Shown piece by piece: positions 30,256-39,219 of a DNA stretch of 60,574 nucleotides; position 1 is the first letter of the stretch; every line of letters begins with the position of its first letter. Origin of the DNA: an uncultured cyanobacterium (lineage in GTDB: Bacteria > Cyanobacteriota > Vampirovibrionia > Vampirovibrionales > JAGQHJ01); contig CALAJO010000092.1 in the NCBI GenBank assembly GCA_937922745.1, positions 1 through 60,574 on the forward strand. Reading direction: 5' to 3'. A program made the translations under genes and the position numbers. Below the pieces are notes generated by a model that worked only from the letters and a program-made list of their open reading frames with translations, was not told the origin of the DNA and did no database searches.

Positions 30256-31199
30256 AGCCACCAGAACAGCAGGAATTTAGTATGGATGGCTGGATAAGGG
30301 TTCTCTTATCCCAGGAGGAGGCTTTGACGAGCCGCCTGGATGCCGCCAACCGCCTGGCGGAGATGAATGACCCGCAATCCGTGCATGCCTTGTTGTCCAT
30401 CATTCAGCAGGAGACGGAAGCGCGCCTGCTCATTCACGTTATTGGGCTATTGGCGCGCAAAAAGATTTACAGTGCGGTGATGCCGTTGATTGACCTGGTG
30501 CTGGGAACCGGCGACTTTTGGGAAGCCAAGCCGCAAAAGGACTTCTTGCGCAGCGATACCGGCATCCGTGTCCGTACGTCTGCCATCCAGGCCTTGGGCC
30601 GCATGGGAGACGACAGGGCTATTGTGCCGCTGATGAGTATTTTGGGCGATATGAGCGAGAATTACCGCATTCGCCTTTCCGCGGCAGAGAGCCTGGGGCG
30701 GCTGGGCGATGCCCAGGCGCTGAACCCGCTGATCAGCATTGTGAAGGACGACCACGAAACCAGCCAATACCTGAAGGAATCCGCCGTTAAGGCGCTAGGG
30801 ATGCTGGGGGATATTCGGGCACTGGAGCCGTTGCTGGATATTTTCGAATCCAAGCGCGGAATCAAGAGCAAGTTCAGCTTTCTCAAGGAGCAGATTATCG
30901 AGGCCATCGGCAGATTGGGGGCCCGGCATAACCGCGCGCAGGAAGCCCTGCTGGAGGCCTTGGAAGACGAAGCGCCTTGTATTCGGCTTTCGGCTGTGGA
31001 ATCCTTGAAGGAAATCGGCGATGCGTCCTGCATCCCGGAGGTGAAGAAGCGGTTGATGGACTCGGATGACGATGTGGCCTTGGCCGCCATTTCAACCCTG
31101 TATCATCTTGGCGGAGAATCCCTGATTCGGGATATCCTGGCGGAGCAGGAGAATCTGCCGCAATTTATCAGGCAGGAGATGGAAAGTTATGTCCCTTAG
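30222..31199 (+). CDS. HEAT-repeat (PBS-lyase-type) protein
   Basis: A 325-aa protein made almost entirely of short HEAT-like repeats: ALGRMGDDRAIVPLMSIL, SLGRLGDAQALNPLISIV, ALGMLGDIRALEPLLDIF and SLKEIGDASCIPEVKKRL. Each has the LG-x-x-G/D-D-x-x-A turn of the PBS lyase HEAT family, which serves as a protein-binding scaffold. The start may be GTG 30222 (GGGAGA upstream) or ATG 30252, which overlaps the stop of the small leader frame. It overlaps queC by 11 bases, so translation of the two is probably coupled. The link to queuosine synthesis is positional only. Confidence 0.88.
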   Translation: MEWEVRPAVVMKPPEQQEFSMDGWIRVLLSQEEALTSRLDAANRLAEMNDPQSVHALLSIIQQETEARLLIHVIGLLARKKIYSAVMPLIDLVLGTGDFWEAKPQKDFLRSDTGIRVRTSAIQALGRMGDDRAIVPLMSILGDMSENYRIRLSAAESLGRLGDAQALNPLISIVKDDHETSQYLKESAVKALGMLGDIRALEPLLDIFESKRGIKSKFSFLKEQIIEAIGRLGARHNRAQEALLEALEDEAPCIRLSAVESLKEIGDASCIPEVKKRLMDSDDDVALAAISTLYHLGGESLIRDILAEQENLPQFIRQEMESYVP

Positions 31200-31905
31200 A
31201 AAAGAACGTGCTGTTGTCCTCTTGTCCGGCGGGCTGGACTCTACCGTAACCCTTGCGGCAGGCGCACGGCAGTTTGAAGTGGTTTTGGCCCTGACGATGA
31301 ACTATGGCCAGCGGGCCTTTGGAAAGGAAATCCGGGCTTCGCGACAGATTGCCGAGTATTACAATGTGCGGCACGAAATTATTGCCCTCCCTTGGCTTTC
31401 TGCGCTTTTGCCGCAGGCCATGACGATGCGCAAGGAAGGTCGCGATCCTGAAATCCCAATGGCATGGATAGCGGACGAGGAGAAAGGGGAATCCTTTTTC
31501 GATGCCCAGCCGGTTTGGGTTCCCAACCGCAACGGCTTATTCCTCAATATTGCCGCGACTTACGCCGAAGCCAACGATGCGCAGGCCATTTTGTTTGGCG
31601 CCAATGCGGAGGAGGCGGAGCGCTTCCCCGATAATACCCAGGCGTTTCGGGATCGGATGACGCATACGCTTGAACTGTCAACGCTAACGCATCCTCGTGT
31701 TGAAACGCCGGTTGGCGAGATGACCAAATCGCAGATTATTGATCTGGCCAAGGAATTGGAAGTGCCCTTGCATCTTATCTGGAGCTGCTATACCGACGCC
31801 GAGAAGCAATGTGGCTACTGCCCTTCCTGTCACCGCTTGAAGCAAGCTTTGCAGGACGCGGTTTCCGGTTCGAGCTACCTGAAGCAATTCACGTTTATTA
31901 AATAA
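31189..31905 (+). CDS. queC: 7-cyano-7-deazaguanine synthase QueC
   Basis: QueC makes preQ0 from 7-carboxy-7-deazaguanine with ATP and ammonia, on the route to queuosine in tRNA. The 238-aa product has the PP-loop VVLLSGGLDST near the N-terminus, MNYGQRAFGKEI, VPNRNGLFLNIAA, and the zinc site with cysteines in WSCYTDAEKQCGYCPSC. Its length is normal. The ATG lies inside the end of the HEAT gene, with GGAG upstream. No queD, queE or queF lies in the window. Confidence 0.95.
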   Translation: MSLRKERAVVLLSGGLDSTVTLAAGARQFEVVLALTMNYGQRAFGKEIRASRQIAEYYNVRHEIIALPWLSALLPQAMTMRKEGRDPEIPMAWIADEEKGESFFDAQPVWVPNRNGLFLNIAATYAEANDAQAILFGANAEEAERFPDNTQAFRDRMTHTLELSTLTHPRVETPVGEMTKSQIIDLAKELEVPLHLIWSCYTDAEKQCGYCPSCHRLKQALQDAVSGSSYLKQFTFIK

Positions 31906-31947
31906 CAGGGTTGTTTTTCTGCCCCTTTTCCATTTTGATGAAGCGGT

Positions 31948-32724
31948 GTGATCGCTGAGGATGAGGGTGGTTTGGTGAGAATAATCGGTGGTGAAACGGC
32001 GTATGCGCATATCGACGGGCCGGGGGCCTATGGCGGGCGGGCGGCCCAGCACTATTTCGATAAGCTTGGGCAGGCCAGGCAACCGCAGGACTTTGTGGAT
32101 GTGTGGGAGAGTGCGGTGCGTTATGCGCCACAAGAGTTAGCCAAAACACCCCAAGCCGATACCTTTTTGTTTAATGCGCTGCACTTTAACACCGTTACTG
32201 CGCAACGTTACCAAACAAACCCCAAAGCGGGAGAACTCCCTCGGCTGACGAAGCGAGAATTTCAGAACGGGATGATGGCCCACCTGGTTCGGCTGGGGGA
32301 GATGATGGGCCTGGAAGGCGCCCACTTCAGGCAGCAGTTGCCCTACTATCGCGGGATGGCCGGGACGATGTTCGATTTGCAGGACAGGAGTAACAACGGT
32401 TTGGGCGACGGGGTTTTAGACGTGGTGGAGCTGACGGCGGCAACTTTATTCCGTGATGATCCCAAGACGCTGATCGCGCAAAAATGGCGGGAGCAGGCTG
32501 AAAGGGAGGCGGATGAAAAAGAAGCGATTACATTTGCCCATGTGGGCCCAAAATCCAGACTGGATGGCTTGATTACCCCACAAGAACAGGATATTGCCAG
32601 CGATGAAGGGTTTATGAAGCGCCCCTTGCTGGTGGCCGCCATTTTGGACGATTTGATAGAGAATTATAGCCTTTACGACGTGTATGATCGTTTTAAAGCC
32701 GGTTTGGCAGCGGATACGGCCTAA
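31948..32724 (+). CDS. Orphan protein with EF-hand-like loops
   Basis: A protein of up to 258 aa with no recognised domain. Two loops resemble degenerate calcium sites: DRSNNGLGDGVLDVVEL (about residues 147-163) and GPKSRLDGLITPQEQ. The rest is helical. The start is uncertain: GTG 31948 has no good SD, while GTG 31975 follows GAGGATGAGGGTGG. Its stop TAA interlocks with the stop of the convergent nagA (4-base overlap CTAA). It may be distantly related in design to the EF-hand-like protein at 20446-21177, but I see no clear sequence match. Confidence 0.62.
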   Translation: MIAEDEGGLVRIIGGETAYAHIDGPGAYGGRAAQHYFDKLGQARQPQDFVDVWESAVRYAPQELAKTPQADTFLFNALHFNTVTAQRYQTNPKAGELPRLTKREFQNGMMAHLVRLGEMMGLEGAHFRQQLPYYRGMAGTMFDLQDRSNNGLGDGVLDVVELTAATLFRDDPKTLIAQKWREQAEREADEKEAITFAHVGPKSRLDGLITPQEQDIASDEGFMKRPLLVAAILDDLIENYSLYDVYDRFKAGLAADTA

Positions 32725-33938
32725 TAATACTGGATATGCTCTTCCTGAAGAGGCTGTAGCGGTTCGCCCGCCAGAAAGACATGGTTAATGTTCAGCGTCT
32801 GCTGATCCCATAATAAAACATCGGCCACGGCGCCTTGCGCGAGTTGGCCGATATGCGCTTCTTCCTTCAGGTGGGTTGCAGGGTGTAGCGTCGCCATTTG
32901 CACGGCCTGGGGAAACGTAACCAGGCCCCAGTTTACCATATTGCGCACGCAGTCTGTGATTAACGTGGTGCTGCCGGCCAGTTTGCCTTCTTCGTTTAAC
33001 GCGCCGCTGGGTTGGATGGTGACCGTCTGTTTGCCGAACTGCATGCTGGCCCCGGCCGGCAGGCCGGTTAAGGCGTTGCAATCGCTGATGAGGATGGTTT
33101 TATCAAACGGTTTGCACCGCAGGGTCATCTCCAGCGTAACCGGGGAAAGGTGCTTACCATCCGTAATCAATTCCACGTAAAGGCTGTCGCCCAGCAGGGC
33201 GGCCATGGCAATGCCGGGATTGCGATGATCCATCCGGCTCATAGCGTTAAACAAGTGGGTCGCGCATCGGGCCCCGGCATGGATGGCCTGGTTTGCAACA
33301 ATAAAGTCCGCGCCGGAGTGGCCGATTGAGCATGCAATCCCGTCACGGGTCAGGCGCTCGATGGTTTGGATCGCGCCGTTGAGTTCAGGCGCCAGCGTAA
33401 TGCGTTTTAAATTGGGGGAAAGCAATCCTTCCAGGTTCTCCATGCTGGGCTCCAGCAAGTCCTCAATCGGGTGGGCGCCTTTATAATCGGGGTTGAGGAA
33501 AGGCCCTTCGATGTGGATCCCCACGATATGGGCTTCGGTCGCCAGGTTGGTGTGAATCACCTCTTCCAGCTTGGAGAGGCTGGCGATCATATCCAGTTTG
33601 GGAGCTGTCATCACGGTGGGGATGATGGATGTGATGCCGTACTGTGGCAGTAACCCCAGCAGATGATGAATTTCCTCCACTGTGGATTGGTTGAAGTCAA
33701 TCCCAAAGCCGCCGTGAAGATGCTGATCGATCAAGCCCGGCGTGATCCAGTGCCCCGAGGCATCCACCACGCTGACATCCAGGTTGCTGAGCAGCAGGGA
33801 GGCAGGCGGTTTTTCCAGCACATCCTGGATAATGCCCTGGTTAATCAGCAGCGTCCCTCTCTCCAGCACCTCGCCGCCGGGGAGAACCAGATCCCCCTCC
33901 GTAATCATGAGCCAAGGCGTTTTATATTGCGTATACAT
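32721..33938 (-). CDS. nagA: N-acetylglucosamine-6-phosphate deacetylase NagA
   Basis: NagA removes the acetyl group from N-acetylglucosamine 6-phosphate, giving glucosamine 6-phosphate. The 405-aa amidohydrolase has the metal motif LIDQHLHGGFG, HIEGPFL with the metal-binding Glu, SIGHSGAD and ARCATHLFNAMS histidines, ISDCNALTG with the catalytic Asp, and a late P-A-x-x-L-K segment. Together with nanE it forms part of an amino-sugar salvage route; nagB is not in the window. A TATAAT box ends just 6 bases before the ATG and there is no SD, so the mRNA may be leaderless. ATG 33908 (Met11) is an alternative start, also without SD. Confidence 0.93.
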   Translation of the reverse strand: MYTQYKTPWLMITEGDLVLPGGEVLERGTLLINQGIIQDVLEKPPASLLLSNLDVSVVDASGHWITPGLIDQHLHGGFGIDFNQSTVEEIHHLLGLLPQYGITSIIPTVMTAPKLDMIASLSKLEEVIHTNLATEAHIVGIHIEGPFLNPDYKGAHPIEDLLEPSMENLEGLLSPNLKRITLAPELNGAIQTIERLTRDGIACSIGHSGADFIVANQAIHAGARCATHLFNAMSRMDHRNPGIAMAALLGDSLYVELITDGKHLSPVTLEMTLRCKPFDKTILISDCNALTGLPAGASMQFGKQTVTIQPSGALNEEGKLAGSTTLITDCVRNMVNWGLVTFPQAVQMATLHPATHLKEEAHIGQLAQGAVADVLLWDQQTLNINHVFLAGEPLQPLQEEHIQYY

Positions 33939-33944
33939 AAGTCG

Positions 33945-33950
33945 ATTATA
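33945..33950 (-). promoter_or_regulatory. Extended -10 box placed for a leaderless nagA mRNA
   Basis: On the minus strand TGA-TATAAT ends 6 bases before ATG 33938, so a start 7 bases after the -10 would fall on the A of the ATG. The -35 is poor (TGATGC at 17 bases). Confidence 0.5.
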
Positions 33951-34125
33951 TCAGCTTTGGGCGTAACGCATCAGTTCCACCGCGGCAATCGCCGGGAGCA
34001 GGCTGGATAAAAACAGGGAGCATCGTATAGCGCCTCTCAACAACGGGAATGGGTGACCATTTATTCCAGTTTGATTATATCTGACGGATAGGCTGCTTGA
34101 AACCACGGAGTTTATGGTTGTAAAG

Positions 34126-34134
34126 TGCTACAAT
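34126..34134 (+). promoter_or_regulatory. Extended -10 promoter for the 408-aa gene
   Basis: TGC-TACAAT gives an extended -10 at 34126-34134; no convincing -35 is seen. The predicted start near 34141 leaves about 50 bases of leader before TTG 34192. Confidence 0.4.
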
Positions 34135-34191
34135 GGGATGACTTGTTGCCGGTCATATCCCGGTTGCAAACAATAACGCTGGGAGGCTGCC

Positions 34192-35418
34192 TTGCAAGAC
34201 CGAGAAAGACATTTTTCACAGTCCACGCTGCTTTCGGAGAAGCCGGATTCGGCCCATCAACCTGAACCCATGGACGGGGTCATCGTCTCCGGGCAGGGGA
34301 TCCGATCCAGCCAGCGGGAATTGGCTTCTTCGAGAAGGCCGGATAATCCGGATCCTGATATGATTCAGCGAATTGTGCAAAAAACGATGGAAATCCAGCG
34401 CCAGCAGGCGTCGATGCCGACATCGGGCGTAAAACCCATGGTTTCCGAACAATTGACTGCGGCGGAATTGCTGAATTGGCGTCCTGAAACCGATGAGAAA
34501 GCACCAGCCCCAGTGGAACGCGCTGGCCAGCGTCCTCAGCAATTTGCCCGTGAACGGGGTCAATACCGATCCCAGCCGTCAGGCCCTTCTTCCTGGAAGG
34601 AGACAACCTCCCCTTTTGGCGCGAACGACTATGTTCGATATGATTCGAGTCCCTATCGGTTCACGCCCTTTTCTTTTCAAGAGCCTTCAGAGAAGGTACA
34701 ATCAGGTAGAAAGACATTGGCGGCGCCTTCCGTCGGTCAGACGCAGCAGAAGAAAAATGCTTCAATCCCGCCCGGCATGATGACGACACAGGGTAGTTTG
34801 TCTTATCATGTAAAACACCCACAAGTCCAAGTGGCAAAGAGAGTATCTCAGGGAGGAAACATGGTTGATTTGTCTGGTTACAAGGATCTAACAAAATCGC
34901 CGGTAAACACCGATCAGGGCGCGACAACGGCAACATTACCCAGTGAAGATTATACGAGTGAAACGGAGTACCCCACAATGAGTTCATCCCCCAGCACTAT
35001 GAAAACACCCAGCTATAATGCCGCTGCCCCCCAGAATGAGCCTGAAATGCACGATTATGATATTTATGCCGAGTACAGCGGCAACGTTAAAACCTTGGTT
35101 CAACTGGTTAACGACCTGCCCGAAGGCGTGACCAAGCAAACCGGCGCGCAAATCATCCGCCTGACCATGGAAGCCATGGGCATCTCCATGGAAACCGTTT
35201 TGTCTGACGCGCAGGCGGTTCAGAGCGAAATGCTGGAAGCGGTTCGTAACAACATCAAAAAAATTGAAGAATTCAAGACCGTGATCCGAAAACTGGAAAG
35301 TGAGATTCGCTTCCACCAAGGTAAGGCCAACGAGCTGTCGGAGATCATCGATCTGTTCATTCTTTCCAACACGACCCCTAACATGCCGAAACTCGATCAA
35401 TCCGACGCCGGATACTAA
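34192..35418 (+). CDS. Orphan protein: disordered N-terminal region plus C-terminal helical domain
   Basis: A 408-aa protein starting with TTG, preceded by GGGAGG at a 5-base spacing. Residues 1-285 are low-complexity, rich in Ser/Pro/Gln/Thr, with one aromatic patch (SPYRFTPFSFQEP). Residues 290-395 form a compact helical domain: VKTLVQLVNDLPEGVTKQTG, QIIRLTMEAMGISMETVL, then a coiled-coil-like stretch to ELSEIIDLFI. The design (long tail plus helical head) fits a polymer-forming or adaptor protein. It lies 60 bases upstream of the CtpA protease. I do not recognise the family. Confidence 0.7.
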   Translation: MQDRERHFSQSTLLSEKPDSAHQPEPMDGVIVSGQGIRSSQRELASSRRPDNPDPDMIQRIVQKTMEIQRQQASMPTSGVKPMVSEQLTAAELLNWRPETDEKAPAPVERAGQRPQQFARERGQYRSQPSGPSSWKETTSPFGANDYVRYDSSPYRFTPFSFQEPSEKVQSGRKTLAAPSVGQTQQKKNASIPPGMMTTQGSLSYHVKHPQVQVAKRVSQGGNMVDLSGYKDLTKSPVNTDQGATTATLPSEDYTSETEYPTMSSSPSTMKTPSYNAAAPQNEPEMHDYDIYAEYSGNVKTLVQLVNDLPEGVTKQTGAQIIRLTMEAMGISMETVLSDAQAVQSEMLEAVRNNIKKIEEFKTVIRKLESEIRFHQGKANELSEIIDLFILSNTTPNMPKLDQSDAGY

Positions 35419-35481
35419 GGTGGGTTTGCCGATCCTGATGTCAGGCCATGTCACTCACTTGGCAGCATAGGTAAACATCCC

Positions 35482-36735
35482 GTGTTTAAATCCCTGAGAA
35501 CCTTCTTTCTACCGGCTTTAATCGTAATGCTGATGATGAGCATGCCTGCATTTCAGGCGTGCTCATCTTTGCAAGCCCCGCTGGAAAAACTGGCCCACGA
35601 GCAGGAGCCGGCCATGTCAGAAGAGCGCAAGCAGGCGCTCGCACTGTACCAGGAAGCGTGGCAGGTGGTTTTCAACGAGTATGTTGATCCCTCCTTTAAC
35701 GGCCAGGATTGGCACAAATGGAAGAACCGCTATAACAATGTCATTCATACGCGTGCCGATGCCTACGCGGCGATTCGGACTATGCTGGCCAGTTTAAACG
35801 ATTCCTACACGCGTTTTCTGGATCCGCGCAGGGCGGAAGACCAGAACATGCATATTGATTCCCGTTTATCCGGCGTGGGAATCCAGATTGCGGGCAAGGA
35901 CAACCAATTGGTCGTGATTTCCCCGATTGACGGCTCTCCGGCGAAAAAAGCCGGAATTCAGCCGTTGGACAAGATTATCCAAATCAACGGCGAGCCCACG
36001 GCCAATATGTCGATTGATCAGGCCGTTGATCGCATTCGCGGGCCCAAGGGAACGCCGGTTACGCTCACCATTCTGCGGGATGCCAAGCGCATGGACTTTA
36101 AGCTGGTGCGCGACGAGATTGTGATTAAAACCGTCTTCGGCGATAAAATTTCCGATGAGATTGGGTATATACGCCTCTCCAGCTTCATCAGCCAGGATAC
36201 GTCGCAGGAAATGCGGGAAAAACTCAAAGCCCAGGCGAATACCAAGGCACTCATCCTGGATATTCGGGGTAATAACGGGGGCTTGTTGCCCAATGCCCTG
36301 GATATTTCCGATATGTTTCTGAATCAAGGCAAGATTGTCTCCATTGTCGATCGTAATTCCTCGCGCCGGGTTTTCCAGGCCGAACCGGGCCAATTGTACG
36401 CCAAGCCCCTGGTGGTTTTGATCGATGAGGGCAGCGCCAGCGCCAGTGAAATCTTAGGTGGTGCGCTAAAGGATAACGATAGGGCAACGCTCATCGGCAC
36501 CAAAACCTTTGGCAAAGGCCTTGTGCAGAAGATTAACTATTTGCAGGATGGTTCCGAATTGAACCTGACGATTTCCAAGTACTTCACCCCGGATGGCCAT
36601 GACATTGATAAGAAGGGCATTCAGCCGGATATGATGGTGGAATACACGATCGAGGACTTTCAGAACAACCGTGATCCTCAGAAGGATGCCGCTGTTCGCT
36701 TCCTGAAAAAACAGGTTCTTGCCAACGCCAGCTAA
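35482..36735 (+). CDS. ctpA: Carboxyl-terminal processing protease (S41, CtpA/Prc type)
   Basis: A 417-aa exported serine protease of the C-terminal processing family. The N-terminal hydrophobic segment (LPALIVMLMMSM) is followed by AFQACSSL, which may be a weak lipobox. A PDZ domain follows (SGVGIQIAGKDNQL through GSPAKKAGIQPLDKIIQINGEP). The S41 core has ILDIRGNNGGLLPNAL, the catalytic serine in DEGSASASEILGGAL and the general-base lysine in GTKTFGKGLVQ. The start is GTG 35482 with AGGT upstream. Family members trim membrane or photosystem precursors or cell-wall enzymes; the target here is unknown. Confidence 0.94.
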   Translation: MFKSLRTFFLPALIVMLMMSMPAFQACSSLQAPLEKLAHEQEPAMSEERKQALALYQEAWQVVFNEYVDPSFNGQDWHKWKNRYNNVIHTRADAYAAIRTMLASLNDSYTRFLDPRRAEDQNMHIDSRLSGVGIQIAGKDNQLVVISPIDGSPAKKAGIQPLDKIIQINGEPTANMSIDQAVDRIRGPKGTPVTLTILRDAKRMDFKLVRDEIVIKTVFGDKISDEIGYIRLSSFISQDTSQEMREKLKAQANTKALILDIRGNNGGLLPNALDISDMFLNQGKIVSIVDRNSSRRVFQAEPGQLYAKPLVVLIDEGSASASEILGGALKDNDRATLIGTKTFGKGLVQKINYLQDGSELNLTISKYFTPDGHDIDKKGIQPDMMVEYTIEDFQNNRDPQKDAAVRFLKKQVLANAS

Positions 36736-36830
36736 TTATCTACCTGGGTTAATTTCTTCCATACATGCAATTTCTCTTTTGCGCGGGTTTTATTGGGCTA
36801 TCCCTTGCTTACAAGAAAGAGAAGTCCGTA

Positions 36831-38075
36831 ATGAATATTCAGGCTGTTCGCAGATTTAACATGCAAACCTCTACATTTACTCTTAAAGCGGGTTTGCAGC
36901 AGGGAACCCCTGTAAAGTTTGGGCAAGAGAGTCCTGATCCAGCTTTAAAGAGCCGTCGTCAGGAAAAGGCGCGTCGCAAGCAGTTGGTGGCTGATATGAT
37001 TGCTGCTAGACAAGGACTCGTGGGTTTGGTGAACCAAATAATTCACCGCAAGCAAATGGAAGAACTCAGCCGTCAACTTTATTTGATGCATTTAAATGAC
37101 ATTGAAGCAGCTACAAATAAAACAATGCGACTGATTAAGGCTACGGATTCAACCGATCAAGTTATTTCGCACTTCTCATCCTATATTGAGGCATTAACCA
37201 CTATGGCCGAATTTTCACTTGGCGGCGGAAAAAATAGTGTTTCAGCAAATCGCATAGATCGCTTCTATCACGATATTCGTACGCCGATGACATTTGTCAA
37301 CAGTATGATACAGTTAGCAAATCAACCTGCAACACGATATATCGCGGAGAAAATGCCCCAACTTCAGCAAGTGAATGGGGATTGGAAAGCCTTTAGCATT
37401 AATGTTTTAGAAACCATGCTGAGCTATATTGAAAGATTCCAGCGGATGTTTAGTACCAGTGAGCCGTTAAGCCCTGCCCTTGCCCTAGAGATGGTACTCA
37501 AGCCTGCAGAAGAAGACGCGTCGCGGTTTGGCGTCTCTATCGTCAAGGGGAAAAATGTGGAGAATCCTGAATTAGGGAAAATAAAAACCAAGCTAGAGGA
37601 CGATGAACTGGATGCTATCCTCTCTCATATGATTAACAATGCCATTAAGTATAGCAGCCCGGTTTATTGCGATAACCCAAATCCGGTGATTAACCTGGAT
37701 ATGAGAATAACGCGCATTAAAGAGATTTTCCCCGCTACAGGTCAAGGCTGTTATTTAAGCCAGGTTGAAGAAACTGATGATGCGACCCAGCCGCGATACT
37801 TGGCCGTCACAGTGCGTGATTTCGGGATTGGTATCCCGGAGGAGACAATGCAACGCCTCCTGAGGACGGATGGAACGGTCAGAGGCGAAAATGTTGGCGA
37901 AATCCCTGGTAGTGGAAAAGGCATGTTCGAACTCTTCTATATTAGAGGTAAATATTCTGGAGGATTAGGAAAGCAGGTTGCTTACAGTATCCAGACCTCA
38001 ACAGAGCCATCTGAAAAGTCGAATGGTTTTGCCAGAGGCACAAAAATTACAGCTTACATTCCGCTGAAGGTGTAG
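36831..38075 (+). CDS. Soluble histidine kinase-like protein without sensor domain
   Basis: A 414-aa protein with an H-box RFYHDIRTPMTFVNSM (His near residue 147), an N-box SHMINNAIKYSSP, a G1 box VRDFGIGIPEE and a G2 box GSGKGMFELFY, so the DHp and ATPase domains are complete. No membrane segment or PAS/GAF domain precedes them. Instead residues 1-45 are a leader with TPVKFGQES, then a helical region. There is no adjacent response regulator. ATG 36831 has AGAGAAG upstream; the longer frame from 36765 encodes a hydrophobic start unlike the rest. Codon use is AT-richer than the flanking genes. The 3' end overlaps oppD by 29 bases. Confidence 0.85.
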   Translation: MNIQAVRRFNMQTSTFTLKAGLQQGTPVKFGQESPDPALKSRRQEKARRKQLVADMIAARQGLVGLVNQIIHRKQMEELSRQLYLMHLNDIEAATNKTMRLIKATDSTDQVISHFSSYIEALTTMAEFSLGGGKNSVSANRIDRFYHDIRTPMTFVNSMIQLANQPATRYIAEKMPQLQQVNGDWKAFSINVLETMLSYIERFQRMFSTSEPLSPALALEMVLKPAEEDASRFGVSIVKGKNVENPELGKIKTKLEDDELDAILSHMINNAIKYSSPVYCDNPNPVINLDMRITRIKEIFPATGQGCYLSQVEETDDATQPRYLAVTVRDFGIGIPEETMQRLLRTDGTVRGENVGEIPGSGKGMFELFYIRGKYSGGLGKQVAYSIQTSTEPSEKSNGFARGTKITAYIPLKV

Positions 38076-39048
38076 CAGGATTGGGATACAAATAGCAGCG
38101 CACTTCTTGGAGCCCATCCATCACAGTCGTATCCGGAAAGACCGTCGTGCAGATGTCCATCCGGTGGGGGCAACGCGGCGCAAAGCTACACCCAACGGGT
38201 ATTTCCGTAAGCGAAGGCGGTTGTCCTTCAATGGGTTTCAGTCGTGTCCGTTCTGTCGTGGGCAGGGAGTTTAGCAAGCCTTGCGTATAAGGATGCAGCG
38301 GGTTTTTAAAGAGCTTCCTGACAGGGGCTTCCTCTACGATGCGTCCGGCATACATGACGGCGACTTCATCGCACATCTCTGCAACAACGCCCAAATCGTG
38401 GGTAATAAGGATAATAGCGGTCTCAAACTCCTTCTGGATATCCTTCATCAGGGCCAAAATCTGGGCTTGCACCGTCACATCCAGCGCAGTGGTCGGCTCA
38501 TCCGCAATCAATAATGCGGGATTGCAGGACAAGGCCATCGCAATCATCACACGCTGACGCATCCCGCCGGAAAATTGGTGGGGATAATCGTTGATCCGGT
38601 CTCGCGCATTCGGGAGGCGAACCAGATCCAGCAGTTCCACGGTGCGCTGCGTCGCCTGCGCCTCGCCAAGCCCTTGATGCAGCATCAGGACTTCATTCAT
38701 CTGGTTGCCAATCGTATACACCGGGTTCAGCGAGGTTAACGGATCCTGTGGAATCAATGCGATTTTAGCCCCCCGGATTCTTCGCAGCGACTCCTCGCTC
38801 AATTGCGTCAGATCCTGGCCTTCGAACAGAATCTGCCCGGACTCGAGATAGCCCGGCTTGGGAACCAGCCCCAGGATGGCCAGGCTGGTCATGCTCTTTC
38901 CGCAGCCGGATTCGCCAACCAGGCCCAGCACCGTTTTGGGCTCCAGCCGAAAGTTGAGTTCCTTCACGGCATAGGCTGGGCCCTCGTCTGTAGGAAAAGC
39001 AACAGCGAGGTTCCGAACTTCAAGTAACGGTTTTAAAATCGTATCCAT
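38047..39048 (-). CDS. Oligopeptide/dipeptide ABC transporter ATPase (OppD/DppD type)
   Basis: A 333-aa ATPase powering peptide (or nickel) uptake. Walker A GLVGESGCGKSMTSLA, the signature FSGGMRQRVMIAMAL, Walker B LLIADEPTTALD and the H-loop LITHDLG are all intact. The C-terminal extension has CSFAPRCPHRMDIC, the cysteine-rich end typical of the Opp/Dpp ATPases that may hold an iron-sulfur cluster. I prefer ATG 39048; an upstream ATG at 39069 overlaps a TATAAT-like string. No permease, OppF or binding protein is adjacent, so the rest of the transporter must be elsewhere. Confidence 0.93.
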   Translation of the reverse strand: MDTILKPLLEVRNLAVAFPTDEGPAYAVKELNFRLEPKTVLGLVGESGCGKSMTSLAILGLVPKPGYLESGQILFEGQDLTQLSEESLRRIRGAKIALIPQDPLTSLNPVYTIGNQMNEVLMLHQGLGEAQATQRTVELLDLVRLPNARDRINDYPHQFSGGMRQRVMIAMALSCNPALLIADEPTTALDVTVQAQILALMKDIQKEFETAIILITHDLGVVAEMCDEVAVMYAGRIVEEAPVRKLFKNPLHPYTQGLLNSLPTTERTRLKPIEGQPPSLTEIPVGCSFAPRCPHRMDICTTVFPDTTVMDGLQEVRCYLYPNPATPSAECKL

Positions 39049-39110
39049 CACACCGACATTATACTTCATCCGGATCGAACAGGGGGATTGACGGCAGTGT
39101 GTAAAATTTA

Positions 39111-39138
39111 TTGAATGAGTTGCGAAAAATCATATTAG
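39111..39138 (+). promoter_or_regulatory. Candidate promoter of the respiratory cluster
   Basis: TTGAAT (39111-39116), a 16-base spacer and TATTAG (39133-39138) lie 81 bases ahead of ccoN. I see no convincing FNR/ANR dyad (TTGAT-N4-ATCAA) in this interval. Confidence 0.35.
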
Positions 39139-39219
39139 CGAAATAGCACTCTTGTCATACTAACAACTGAGGTGCCTTTTTTAAAAAAGCTCTTTGAGTA
39201 TAAGGAGTCTGAGATTTAT

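Noticed and set aside
39059-39064. TATAAT directly before oppD as a leaderless promoter
   Set aside because: The string comes from codons Tyr-Asn in the upstream reading frame and has no -35; evidence is weaker than for nagA.
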